Below are positions 7,434 through 16,572 of a DNA stretch of 36,142 nucleotides, one piece after another. The notes below the pieces were generated by a model that worked only from the letters and a program-made list of their open reading frames with translations, was not told the DNA's origin and did not search any database. Origin of the DNA: Acidobacteriaceae bacterium (GTDB lineage: Bacteria; Acidobacteriota; Terriglobia; Terriglobales; Acidobacteriaceae). Where the stretch lies: positions 1 to 36,142 of the forward strand of contig JASHQH010000153.1 in assembly GCA_030037635.1 (NCBI GenBank), written 5' to 3'. The position numbers were made by a program, and so were the translations under genes. Positions within the stretch are counted from its first letter, which is position 1. Each line of letters opens with the position of its first letter.

Positions 7434-10400
7434 ATGGTCGAGTCCCTGCGCGAGTGGCTGACCGCGAACGGCCTTTCGGAGTTTGAGGAACTCTTCACTC
7501 AAAATCAGGTCGACCTGAAGACTCTTTTGGTTTTGACGGATCCGGACCTGAAGGAGCTGGGCCTTCCGTTTGGCCCGCGAAAGCGGATACTCAATACGAT
7601 CGCGGAGCTGAAGCATCAAAGCGAGGGGCGGCCCGATGGAGAGACACCGAAGAGTTCTTCCACTGGCGAACGAAGACAACTGACGGTGATGTTCTGCGAC
7701 CTGGTGGGGTCGACCGCGCTTTCCACCGTCCTAGACCCCGAAGAATTGAACGCGCTGATCAAGAGCTACCGCGCAGCCTGCGGCGCGGTTGTTTCGCGCT
7801 ATGCCGGACATGTGGCCCAGTACCTGGGCGACGGGATCCTGGTCTATTTCGGCTGGCCCGTGGCATACGAGGATTCCGCCGAACGCGCCGTCCGCTCTGC
7901 GCTCGATATTATCGATGCCGTCAAGGCAATGCCTTCTGCCAGGCCACTTGCGGTTCGCATTGGCCTTGCGACCGGCCCGGTGGTTGTAGGAGAAGATTCT
8001 TCCGACGGCGCTGAGGCCGGTCTCGCAGTGGGAGAAACCCCGAACCTGGCGGCCCGCTTGCTCGCGCTGGCCAACCCTGGTGAGATCGTGATCGCGGCTC
8101 GGACCCGGCGCCTGCTGGGCAACGCCTTTTCTCTCACCGACCTGGGAAGCCACTCCATCAAAGGCATTGAACATCCCGTACAGGCGTGGCGCCTGGACGA
8201 AGCTCGACGGGTGGAAGGCCGCTTTAAAGCGGCACACGGCGGGATCGAAATTGCGCCGCTGGTAGGACGCGAAGATGAGGCTGCCCTCCTGGAACGCTGT
8301 TGGCAGCTCACCCGCCAGGGAGCGGGCCAGGTGGTGCTGATTGGCGGACAAGCGGGCATCGGCAAATCGCGCCTGACGCAGGGGATGCGTGAACGAATTC
8401 TGGAAGCGCACACTCCTTTGCACTATCAGTGCTCGCCCTTTCATCTAAATTCGCCTCTGCACCCATTCATTGAGGAGATTGAATCCTCCGCCGGCTTTTC
8501 TCGTGAAGACGCGTCTGGCGCGCGTTTCGAAAAGCTGGAAGCGGCGCTGGCAGGCGTGGTGCCGAATATCGAGGACGCCCTGCCGCTGTTCGCAGCGTTG
8601 CTTTCGCTTCCTGCCGGGCGGTATCGGCCGCTTCAACTTTCTCCTCAGAAACAGAAAGAAAAAACCCTGGAAACTCTGGTCGACCGAGTCCGGGCTCTGA
8701 GCAGCCGCGGCCCGGTGATGATCGCCATCGAAGATATTCATTGGATCGATCCCACCAGCCAGGATCTGCTCGACATTCTTGTCCCCATTGTGAGCGGTCT
8801 TCCTGTGCTGCTGGTGATGACCTACCGGCCCGAGTATCTGCCTCCATGGACCGGCGCCCATGTGAACGTGGTCACCTTGAATCGCCTCAGCCGTGAGCAG
8901 GGCGCGGTGTTGGTAGGGAGCGTGACTCGCGGCAAGACATTGCCGCAGGAGGTGCTGGATGAAGTGCTGGCCCGCACCGACGGAATTCCCTTGTTCGTGG
9001 AGGAATTGACGCGCTCGGTTCTGGAATCGGGATTGTTGCGGGAGGAGGGCGATCATTATGTGCTGCAAAAGCCGCTGTCTGCGCTCGCTATTCCGGTTTC
9101 TCTGCGCGACTCTCTGATGGCTCGCCTGGATCGCCTGGGCAAAGTGAAGGACCTGGCGCAGATTGGCGCATGCATCGGGAGGGAGTTTTCATTTGAACTG
9201 CTCCAACCCATCTCGGCGCTGCCTGCGGATACCCTGGAACGTAATCTGGAGAAACTGGTGGAAGCCGGACTCGTGTCTCGAAGCGGCGCGGCGCCTTCTG
9301 CCGTTTACATATTCAAGCATGCCCTGGTTCAGGATGCGGCCTACGAATCATTGCTGAAGAGCCGGCGCGCTGAGCTTCATTCCAGAATCGCGGTTGTACT
9401 GGAGCATGAATTCGCAGACCGCGTGGACAAATCGCCCGAAGGTCTGGCGCACCATCTGACGCAGGCAGGACATCTGACTGAGGCGATTCCCCTGTGGCGG
9501 AAGGCGGGAACGCTGGCCGTGGCGCGCGTCGCGCTGAAAGAAGCGGTTGCTCATTTCACCAAGGGTTTGAGCTTGATCGATCAGCTTGCGCCGACGGCGG
9601 AGCGGGACGCCATGGAACTGGCCATCCGCGAGCCGCTCAACGCAGCGTGGACAGGATTGCGGGGATGGGCGGCCCCCGAGGTAGGCACGAATTCAATGGC
9701 GATTCTTGGCCTGGCCGAAAGCCGCGGAAATAAGAGGAACCTGTTTCTGGCTCTGTGGTGGGTATGGACCAGCACCATCACGCAAGGGCGCATTGCCGAC
9801 TCACAGGTGTGGGCAGACCGACTTCTCGCGGAGGGCCGGCAAGCGAGCGAAATCGACCTGAAGTGCTTTGGCCATCTCACGGCGGCGGTCCAATATTTCC
9901 TGAACGGCCGGCTCGCCGAGGCGCGCGAGCATGCGGACCGCGCGCTGGCGCTGTTCGATCCCACCAGCGCGGCGCAGTGGATTCAAATGACGGGGCATGA
10001 TCTGCGCACCTTCGTCGAAGTGTATGCCTGCCAGCTCATCTGGATCATGGGCTACCCGGACCAGGCGCGAAAGCTGAGTAACGAATGTGTGGTGCGCGCT
10101 CGCAGCCAGGGCCATGCGTTCAATCTGGTATGGGCGTTGACATTCAGCGCCTATGTCTTCGCCTATCGGCGCGAGCCCGACCGATTTCTCGATCGTTTGG
10201 GCGAAGCCGACCGATTGGCGCGCGAACAGGGCCTGGCCTTCATTAATGAGGTTTCTGTCCCGCAAGCCAGCGGCATTGCAGCGCTGCTCAACCAGCGCCC
10301 CGCCGAAGCGATTGCCCTTCTTCAGCGGGGAATTGAGAATTGGACGAAGACCGGCGGCAACGTGCGCATCCCGCTGGTGAAATCGGCATTAGCCGTGGCA

Positions 10401-10802
10401 ACTGCGCTGGAGGGCGATACCGGCACAGCTTTGAAATTGATTGACGAGTGCATCGAGCAGATCGAGCGTCCTTCAGGGCAGGAACGTCTCTGGTTGTCAG
10501 AAGTGCTGCGCTCAAAAGGCTGGATCCTGATGCGCGCCGGCCGCGGCGATGAGGCGGAAGCCATTCTCCGCGCGTCCATTGACTGCGCACGTCAACAGCA
10601 GGCTCGATCGTGGGAGCTGCGCAGTTCCACCACGCTTGGGTTGCTTCTGGCCAGCCGCGGCCAATGCGGTGCCGCTCGCCGGTTGCTCTCTCCCATCTGC
10701 GAATGGTTCACCGAAGGCGCAGAGACGCAGGATCTCATCGAGGCCAGAGAATTGCTCGCAAGCCTGACCGCGAACAGCGTCGACGGCGAGAAAAGCAATT
10801 GA
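7434..10802 (+). CDS. SAM domain - class III adenylate/guanylate cyclase - AAA ATPase - TPR protein
   Basis: This 1122-residue cytoplasmic protein has four parts. Residues 1-62 form a SAM domain (LREWLTANGLSEFEELF). Residues 80-255 form a class III nucleotide cyclase. It keeps the metal aspartates D89 (VMFCDLVGST) and D133 (YLGDGILVYFGWP) and the transition-state Asn and Arg in TPNLAARL (N204, R208). Residues 275-600 form a STAND/AAA-type ATPase with Walker A GGQAGIGKS (304-312) and a Walker B-like VMIAIEDIHWID. The rest is a helical TPR-like region. Proteins of this build are known from several bacterial phyla and are thought to link a sensed partner to cyclic nucleotide synthesis. The ligand is unknown. 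The start at 7434 has AAAGGAG five bases upstream. The NTF2-like gene follows 52 bases later. Confidence 0.9.
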   Translation: MVESLREWLTANGLSEFEELFTQNQVDLKTLLVLTDPDLKELGLPFGPRKRILNTIAELKHQSEGRPDGETPKSSSTGERRQLTVMFCDLVGSTALSTVLDPEELNALIKSYRAACGAVVSRYAGHVAQYLGDGILVYFGWPVAYEDSAERAVRSALDIIDAVKAMPSARPLAVRIGLATGPVVVGEDSSDGAEAGLAVGETPNLAARLLALANPGEIVIAARTRRLLGNAFSLTDLGSHSIKGIEHPVQAWRLDEARRVEGRFKAAHGGIEIAPLVGREDEAALLERCWQLTRQGAGQVVLIGGQAGIGKSRLTQGMRERILEAHTPLHYQCSPFHLNSPLHPFIEEIESSAGFSREDASGARFEKLEAALAGVVPNIEDALPLFAALLSLPAGRYRPLQLSPQKQKEKTLETLVDRVRALSSRGPVMIAIEDIHWIDPTSQDLLDILVPIVSGLPVLLVMTYRPEYLPPWTGAHVNVVTLNRLSREQGAVLVGSVTRGKTLPQEVLDEVLARTDGIPLFVEELTRSVLESGLLREEGDHYVLQKPLSALAIPVSLRDSLMARLDRLGKVKDLAQIGACIGREFSFELLQPISALPADTLERNLEKLVEAGLVSRSGAAPSAVYIFKHALVQDAAYESLLKSRRAELHSRIAVVLEHEFADRVDKSPEGLAHHLTQAGHLTEAIPLWRKAGTLAVARVALKEAVAHFTKGLSLIDQLAPTAERDAMELAIREPLNAAWTGLRGWAAPEVGTNSMAILGLAESRGNKRNLFLALWWVWTSTITQGRIADSQVWADRLLAEGRQASEIDLKCFGHLTAAVQYFLNGRLAEAREHADRALALFDPTSAAQWIQMTGHDLRTFVEVYACQLIWIMGYPDQARKLSNECVVRARSQGHAFNLVWALTFSAYVFAYRREPDRFLDRLGEADRLAREQGLAFINEVSVPQASGIAALLNQRPAEAIALLQRGIENWTKTGGNVRIPLVKSALAVATALEGDTGTALKLIDECIEQIERPSGQERLWLSEVLRSKGWILMRAGRGDEAEAILRASIDCARQQQARSWELRSSTTLGLLLASRGQCGAARRLLSPICEWFTEGAETQDLIEARELLASLTANSVDGEKSN

Positions 10803-10854
10803 CCACCGGGAAGAATACTGTGTTACCTTCATTTCCAATCCCTAAGGAGGACAA

Positions 10855-11271
10855 ATGGCCACAAAGAAAGCGGCGGCGAAATCGAAGCCAAAACTTGACC
10901 CGGGCCTGCTGCGAGCCCACAAGGCATATGAGGCTGCGATCAACTCCAATAACACAGATCGCGTGATGGCAATGTACGACAAGGGCGCCGAGATCCTTCA
11001 GCCAGGCGGCCCGCTGGTAACCGGCACGGGCAACATTCGCAAATGGGTGAACGATTATTTCACAGAGTACAAAACGCACTGGAAGAAGGTTCCGCTGAAG
11101 AATTTTGTCATGGGCGAGTATGGATTCGACGAAGGGATCGACACCGCCGTGGACATTTCAAGAAAGGACGGAAAAGTCACGCGCTGGGATTGCAAAGGAA
11201 TTCTCGTCTACAAGCGACAGAAAAATGGCCAATGGCTGATCTTCCGTGACATCTGGAACAGCAACAAGTAA
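10855..11271 (+). CDS. SnoaL/NTF2-like small protein
   Basis: The 138-residue protein has a lysine-rich start (MATKKAAAKSKPK) and then an NTF2-like alpha-plus-beta cone fold of the DUF4440/SnoaL type. A first helix AHKAYEAAINSNNTDRVMAMY is followed by strands ending in GQWLIFRDIWNSN, a typical last strand of the fold. Members bind small hydrophobic ligands or act as isomerases; no catalytic residues stand out, so function is open. A strong ribosome binding site (AAGGAGG, four bases before the ATG) argues for good expression. It probably shares the transcript of the upstream cyclase-ATPase gene and converges on the radical SAM gene. Confidence 0.75.
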   Translation: MATKKAAAKSKPKLDPGLLRAHKAYEAAINSNNTDRVMAMYDKGAEILQPGGPLVTGTGNIRKWVNDYFTEYKTHWKKVPLKNFVMGEYGFDEGIDTAVDISRKDGKVTRWDCKGILVYKRQKNGQWLIFRDIWNSNK

Positions 11272-11320
11272 GGGAAGCGGCGCCGGACGCCCCATAACCG
11301 GGCCAGGGTTTACGGCGGCG

Positions 11321-12688
11321 TCACGCAGGCATCGAACTGTGGACTTTCGCGTCCCGGGATAAGCCGTCGATCACGGGGCGCGGCAACCGCAGCCACGCTT
11401 CGAGGCAGTAGTGCAACCAGCCGCGTATATAGTCGCAGGCAGGCCTGCCGCGGTGAATCACTTCGTGATGGCAGCCCCCGCCGCACAAATAGCGCGCCCA
11501 GCAACTGCGGCATGGTTCCTGCCGGTGGACATGACGCTCGGTGAGCCACTCCGCTTGCCGCTTTCGATCGACGCCATGGTTCAACGTGCCCATGGCGCCG
11601 GCTGGGTCGCCGACGAAGCGATGGCACGCCGACAACTCGCCATCGGCTGAGACGCCCAGGTATCCGGCTCCCGCGCCGCAGGGGTAGGGCCGATGCGTCC
11701 CGCGCCCGATCTCGCGCATGGCATTCACCATATTGGCGAATGGGTAACGCTCCCCTTGAAGCGTGCGCCGCTCGAACTCCCTGCCGCAGCCGATCATCTC
11801 GCCGAGCATGGTTTCGAGATCTTTCGTCTGCATTTCGCCGTTGCCGCCCGGTGAGCTCAGCATGGGTGAAAACCCAACGCTGTGGAAACCAAGATCGATG
11901 AACTCGTCGAGCGTGCGGCGCAGCTCCAGGTTGGCGGGCGTCACCGTCACTCGCGCCGATACCTGCATCCGCCGCTGCATCGCGAGGAGCGGCCGAACCC
12001 GCTCGAGAATCGCGTCGAAGCTTGGCTTCCCACTCTTGAACGGCCGCAGCAGATTGTGCGCTTCCCGCGGTCCATCCAGGCTAATGGTCACCGCGAAGCC
12101 GTGGGCTTCAAAGAATTCCGCATCCGCGGGCGCCAGCAACGTGCCGTTGGTGGTGATCGAGAAGGTGATGGGATTGCCGCGGCGTTCAGCCAGCTGAGCT
12201 GCGTAACGGGTGGCGGCCTGAAGAACCGACCGGTTTACCAGCGGCTCGCCGCCCAGGAAAGCGAGGTTCAGGCGCGCACCTTCCTCTGCGCCGTTCACCA
12301 GCAGTTCCACGGCGCGCGTGGCCTCTTCAAGAGGCATGTTTTTCCCGGCGCCGCCGAATTCTCCCTGTTGCGCGTAGCAATAGGTGCAACCCAAATTGCA
12401 CTTCTGCGCAATCGCCAGCGAGAGAGCGTGAATTGCGGGCAGCGCCAGCGGCGCGTCGTCGATGAGGGGGCTTCCGCCCAGACCCACTTTTTCGAGCAGC
12501 GCCGTGATCTCCTGCTCGCCGGCGATGACGGCCGCTTCCAGCCGCGCGTATAAATCTGCGCCCGCGCCGAACAGGCGGCTGCCGTCGGCGACGAACAGGC
12601 TGCCGCCGTGAATGGTCTCGATGAGATGCACCTGCGGAACACGCGGCGCGGCTGCATCCATATAGCGCCTGGCCTCGGCGTTAGCCAC
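11321..12688 (-). CDS. QhpD/PeaB-like SPASM radical SAM peptide-modifying enzyme
   Basis: The 455-residue protein has the radical SAM cluster motif C97-X3-C101-X2-C104 (KCNLGCTYCYAQ) and the SAM-binding GGEP at 146-149. Its C-terminal SPASM domain follows the canonical spacing: C337, G350-X4-C355, C393-X2-C396-X5-C402-X3-C406, C418. It would therefore hold two auxiliary iron-sulfur clusters. The overall order, with an N-terminal HLIETIHGGSLFVADG region and SPGGNG near residue 280, resembles QhpD/PeaB. That enzyme makes Cys-to-Asp/Glu thioether bonds in the CTQ subunit of quinohemoprotein amine dehydrogenase. The start is a GTG overlapping the end of the LodA-like gene by 8 bases, with AGGGGAG upstream, so translation is coupled. 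The most likely substrate is that LodA-like protein; this is inferred from context. Confidence 0.85.
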   Translation of the reverse strand: MANAEARRYMDAAAPRVPQVHLIETIHGGSLFVADGSRLFGAGADLYARLEAAVIAGEQEITALLEKVGLGGSPLIDDAPLALPAIHALSLAIAQKCNLGCTYCYAQQGEFGGAGKNMPLEEATRAVELLVNGAEEGARLNLAFLGGEPLVNRSVLQAATRYAAQLAERRGNPITFSITTNGTLLAPADAEFFEAHGFAVTISLDGPREAHNLLRPFKSGKPSFDAILERVRPLLAMQRRMQVSARVTVTPANLELRRTLDEFIDLGFHSVGFSPMLSSPGGNGEMQTKDLETMLGEMIGCGREFERRTLQGERYPFANMVNAMREIGRGTHRPYPCGAGAGYLGVSADGELSACHRFVGDPAGAMGTLNHGVDRKRQAEWLTERHVHRQEPCRSCWARYLCGGGCHHEVIHRGRPACDYIRGWLHYCLEAWLRLPRPVIDGLSRDAKVHSSMPA

Positions 12689-15041
12689 CAGCTCCCCTTT
12701 TCACGAGCGGATCTTTCGAAGCCCGTGCGGCGCCCCTCTTAAAGTCTTTGCCGCCCACCTGGAATCTGAGCCAGTGTTCCCAGTCGAGAAACAGTTCATC
12801 GTAAAGCACCAGCCGCGAATCGACGTAATCGTCGGGCACGTAGTCTCCGGTACGCAGCTTCTGGAACCAGTTATCGCCTTTGCTCAGGCCATTGGCGGCC
12901 GGTTCCACGTTCACGTAATCGGGACGCGCTGAGGCCCAGTAGTAGCAGGAACATTCGCGATAGTCGTTCTGCCAGGGAGAGCAGAGCCCCTGGGTGAGCT
13001 CGCCGGGACTGGCCAGCGCTTTTGAAATCACGGCCGTGTCGCCGTCGAAAAACTTTCGCATTTCGAACTCGATGGTGACGAAGTTGCGCCTGGGATGATC
13101 GACGATGGGCTGAGGAATGTCCCGATCATCGCCGGTCAGGCCTTTGGTGAAGTCGCACAGGACGGTCTTTCCCTGGTGGGTACTCAAGAGGTGCGCGAGT
13201 GCGTTGGACCACTCCTTGGATGCCAGCCCGAAGGGATTAAACTGCGTGGTCAGACTGATTTCGCCATCCACGTCGGACGATGCCGGGCCCTTGATGGGAG
13301 TGGTCATCACGAACTGCCTTTGCTTGTCGATATGTAAGTGCTTATCCTCCGGCAACCGCACGCGCAGCAATTGTTGACCTACCAGGGCCTTGATCTTGCG
13401 GCTTTTGACATCCGGATCGACATCCATCACCAAATTGTCATACTCGCGCAGCACGATCCCTTTGAACATCCGCCGCCAAACGGCACGGAAATCCACTTCC
13501 AGGCCTGGGCAGCAGTTGGCCACCGATGTCACGGGACGGGAACTCACAGGATTGCCGAGAGCTTCGTAGTGGAGCTGAGCGGTCAGGTTCAGAGCGGTGA
13601 GCGACTCCGGGGGCGGCGCAGGAATCACCAGGGTTCTGCCGCGAAATGGCGCTTCCTCCGATACCTTGCGGATGGAGTCGATCTGCCGCCAGGTGAGCGC
13701 AAGGTAGCTATTGTCGGCCCCGCACATCAGCGCCGGCATCTTTCGCCGTCCCCGGTCGGTGAAGTCCGCAACCTCATCGGGGTTCCGGAGCAGTTTCACA
13801 AACCACGGCGCAGCGCCGCCGCGTAACGCCGCATATACCTGCTCATGCAAGGTCATGATTCCCAATGTATCGACAGAACCGGGAGCCATCACGGGGCGAA
13901 TGGCGCGCTCGGTATCGGCGGCTTCTTCTTCGGGCATGGAATCGAGCAAAAGCGCCGGACGCCCCTTGAAATTGTTGCCGTTCATGAGCGCCACGTTCAT
14001 GAAGCGAACGGTTTCGTACGCTCTCCGCACGATGTTGAGGGCGCGATTGCGCGTTACCTCGTAAGGCTCGTCCTTGGGCACCTGGGGTCCGTTGATCACC
14101 TGCTCCAGATCGTCGGCCAAGCTGCGAATAAACAGCGAGTCAGGAACCACGGCCGGCGGCGAAGCGCAGATTCGCGCCGTCGCGGTCCATCGCTTTCCGG
14201 CCGGCAACGTCAAGCGCACCTCAACAAAGCCGTCGCACGCGTCGTCGAGGTATCCGCGGCTGACCGCAACGTTGTCATTCAGCCACGACGGAGCAGGAGG
14301 CTCAATCGCATAGAGCGAGGGCGGCAAGGTCTGGTTCGCCACCTTGTCTGGATCTTTGCCGAAACCTACCCAGTCTTTGGATGCATCGTAGATGGCGCGT
14401 TCCGGCGGGATGGCCGGGTCGGGTTTGCCGGTGGCTGGGTCAACCGTGCGGTGAGGCCCGTAGATCAGTCCATGCGCCGGCGTAAAGCGCAAGCGAATCT
14501 CACTGAACTTCTTGTTGGGGAGGATGAAGCGCACGTGGCCGAAGTTGATGTGAGCGCCGGGCACAAAATTCTTTGAAGAGCCCAGCAGCACATGGCTGTC
14601 ATGATCTGAAAACCAACCGGTATTCGCCGCCACCATGTCGTCGGGGTTGCCGGTACGCCGCATCACCTTGCGGTTCGCAACCGAGACTTTCCACTCGATC
14701 CTGGCCCCTGCCGCGCCCACCTTCTTCAGCAGCGCAGCGTTGAGCGGCGTCATCTCGGTCTTGCCCTTCTGGGAATTCTCCACTACAGCGAAGACTTCAA
14801 GAAATGGCGCGACGGGGCGAATCTTGCCGTCGATCTTAAACGAGATTTTCTTGGGAACCCCGGCGCTCGCGACCTCTCCGGTTGACTCGCGCACCTTCAG
14901 GGTCTTCGCCGGAACGATCTTCCGGTAGCCAAGCGGCTCATTCGGGTTGTCGACGATCGTGTAGTTGTCTTGTGGTTCATTCGCCGAGCCCAACCGCCCA
15001 ATGGCAAACGGCGGCAGGATGCGCAACTCGCGGATCTTCAT
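12681..15041 (-). CDS. LodA/GoxA-like cysteine tryptophylquinone (CTQ) oxidase
   Basis: The 786-residue protein follows the LodA pattern: IRELRILPPFAIGRLGSA at the N-terminus, then IEWKVSVANRK (115-125) and GYLDDACDGFVEVRL (263-277). CCPGLEVDFR lies at 510-519. The family's hallmark PGELTQGLCSPWQNDY...ARPD runs from 679 to 708. LodA and GoxA are quinoprotein amino-acid oxidases whose CTQ cofactor is a crosslinked Cys and Trp. Here C697 (RECSC) is the best match to the cofactor cysteine and W757 (EHWLRF) to the cofactor tryptophan. They are 60 residues apart, much like C516 and W581 in LodA. It is somewhat longer than LodA (726). There is no signal peptide. Extra cysteines (C510, C511, C687, C699) could be targets of the radical SAM enzyme. 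The start overlaps the ferritin-like gene's stop (ATGA). The substrate is unknown. Confidence 0.82.
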   Translation of the reverse strand: MKIRELRILPPFAIGRLGSANEPQDNYTIVDNPNEPLGYRKIVPAKTLKVRESTGEVASAGVPKKISFKIDGKIRPVAPFLEVFAVVENSQKGKTEMTPLNAALLKKVGAAGARIEWKVSVANRKVMRRTGNPDDMVAANTGWFSDHDSHVLLGSSKNFVPGAHINFGHVRFILPNKKFSEIRLRFTPAHGLIYGPHRTVDPATGKPDPAIPPERAIYDASKDWVGFGKDPDKVANQTLPPSLYAIEPPAPSWLNDNVAVSRGYLDDACDGFVEVRLTLPAGKRWTATARICASPPAVVPDSLFIRSLADDLEQVINGPQVPKDEPYEVTRNRALNIVRRAYETVRFMNVALMNGNNFKGRPALLLDSMPEEEAADTERAIRPVMAPGSVDTLGIMTLHEQVYAALRGGAAPWFVKLLRNPDEVADFTDRGRRKMPALMCGADNSYLALTWRQIDSIRKVSEEAPFRGRTLVIPAPPPESLTALNLTAQLHYEALGNPVSSRPVTSVANCCPGLEVDFRAVWRRMFKGIVLREYDNLVMDVDPDVKSRKIKALVGQQLLRVRLPEDKHLHIDKQRQFVMTTPIKGPASSDVDGEISLTTQFNPFGLASKEWSNALAHLLSTHQGKTVLCDFTKGLTGDDRDIPQPIVDHPRRNFVTIEFEMRKFFDGDTAVISKALASPGELTQGLCSPWQNDYRECSCYYWASARPDYVNVEPAANGLSKGDNWFQKLRTGDYVPDDYVDSRLVLYDELFLDWEHWLRFQVGGKDFKRGAARASKDPLVKRGAGG

Positions 15042-16474
15042 TCGTCATACCTCGTGGTGGCGTTCGTTCCGGCAAGAATCTGGACGATCCAGGCATCCGT
15101 TTGTTCATCGAGTGCGAGCAGCGTCTTGATGTACTCTTTCTCGTCGGGAGTTGGATTGCTTTCAAGAATCGAATGGCAGGCATTGCGCGAGGCGACGAGC
15201 GAATCGCGATGCAGGCACCAGCAATCGACTTCGCTCGCGGGAAGGCGCGAATTCGCGGGCAGCTCAAACGGAGGGCCCGCCATGGTTTTCTTCCAGTCGG
15301 GCGTTTCCGGATCTGCGTCGACATCGCGCAGAGGCATCTGAAACAACTTGCCTGACAACGTCTTCAGCTGGTACATCTCACCAAAGACCCGGTGCATGAG
15401 CATAGCGCGCAAGTTTGGTTCGTTGGGTGCGCCGGGGGGATCGATCTGGAAGGTGTGCGCCAGGTACCGGAACAGCATCCAGTAGCGCACATTCAACAGT
15501 ACTGCCCAATTGCGCGTGCGGTCGCAGGAGATGTAGCCGTCGGGGCAAGGCGCATTGGGACCGGGGTTGGTGTTGGGATTGACCGCTGCGCGCGCCGCAG
15601 GGCTCCAGTCGCTGCTTTCAATCTTTCGGAACTCCCGGAATATTTTGATAAAGCGGCGGAAGTGCGTCCATTCTCCCTCCTTTTTCCAGTCTTCGACTCC
15701 CTCACCCTGCAGGCTGATTGCATTTAAGGCCGCCAGAGCCTGGGTGCGGGTGGCAACCTGAAAAATCAGAATGTTGGAATCGAACTGTGCCTGCCTTTGC
15801 ACGTCCGCTGTGGCGTCGACGAGATTCCCTGCCGCATCCAGGGGCCGCGGAGCCGGCCTGTAGCCGCGGCCCCACTCATCCCAGGAGGCCTGCAAGGCAT
15901 AGGTTTGAGGCTGCAGCGCGCCCTCCGGAATCCGTTCGGTGTCTGCCAGCAGAGTGGTGATTTCGCGATAGATCTCCGCCACCGGATGCACAGGCAAAGC
16001 ATCCTTCCTGAGATGTTTTTTCACCAGCTCCTCGATCTCTTTTCGCTCGGGGAACTCTTCTGACTCCGGCATCTCCGCATTCACGTAGCAGGCCAGCGAA
16101 CCCATGCAGAATGGTTCAATATTGAACCATTCAACGGCCCACGGAAACTGATCACGGGACAGGTTGAAGCCTGCTCCCAGGAAGGTAAGAACATTCTGCA
16201 CCGTGATGAGGTGGCCCATTTCTTCGCGAGCCACGGCCAGAATCGATTCCTGCCATTCCTTGACCTTGTGGCGATGTTGCGGCGGCACCTGTTTGCCTCC
16301 CAGCGAATAGGCCGCGTAAAGATACTGGACCATGAGCGCGTGTTCCAGGGCGGCTCCAAGATGGAGCAGCCACACCAGCTGGTCGTGCCAGGTCATTTCG
16401 CGCCGCTTGGGAAAATCGTTAGCCAACACAGAGGTAAAGGGCCGTGGGCCCTGCTGCTTGTCTTCAGGTGTCAT
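15038..16474 (-). CDS. Ferritin-like (VioB/iminophenylpyruvate dimer synthase-type) protein
   Basis: The 478-residue protein has a ferritin-like helical bundle of the type found in VioB and RebD. Helix 1 carries E44 in LEHALMVQYLYAAYS, helix 2 carries E84, E85 and H88 in AVAREEMGHL, and E258 and H271 lie in QGEG...WTHFRRF. These residues could bind one or two iron ions. VioB and RebD couple two tryptophan-derived imines in violacein and rebeccamycin synthesis. They are about 1000 residues, so this is a much shorter relative. The frame extends upstream to 16705, but the ATG at 16474 has an AAGGA site and opens a clean N-terminus. It is the gene just before the LodA-like oxidase and overlaps it by four bases, so the two proteins probably work together, in cofactor maturation or on the oxidase product. 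Confidence 0.75.
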   Translation of the reverse strand: MTPEDKQQGPRPFTSVLANDFPKRREMTWHDQLVWLLHLGAALEHALMVQYLYAAYSLGGKQVPPQHRHKVKEWQESILAVAREEMGHLITVQNVLTFLGAGFNLSRDQFPWAVEWFNIEPFCMGSLACYVNAEMPESEEFPERKEIEELVKKHLRKDALPVHPVAEIYREITTLLADTERIPEGALQPQTYALQASWDEWGRGYRPAPRPLDAAGNLVDATADVQRQAQFDSNILIFQVATRTQALAALNAISLQGEGVEDWKKEGEWTHFRRFIKIFREFRKIESSDWSPAARAAVNPNTNPGPNAPCPDGYISCDRTRNWAVLLNVRYWMLFRYLAHTFQIDPPGAPNEPNLRAMLMHRVFGEMYQLKTLSGKLFQMPLRDVDADPETPDWKKTMAGPPFELPANSRLPASEVDCWCLHRDSLVASRNACHSILESNPTPDEKEYIKTLLALDEQTDAWIVQILAGTNATTRYDE

Positions 16475-16572
16475 TCGATTCCTTCTCGAGTTTTCAGCTG
16501 TACCTGGTACCGGCCTGTTCCATCCCGCGGCCACCTTCACACATGACTCGCGTCCCAGAAGGCGAACGCAAG

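Noticed and set aside
13845-14576. 243-codon plus-strand frame over the LodA-like gene
   Set aside because: Antisense shadow; the LodA-like frame has family motifs throughout this stretch.
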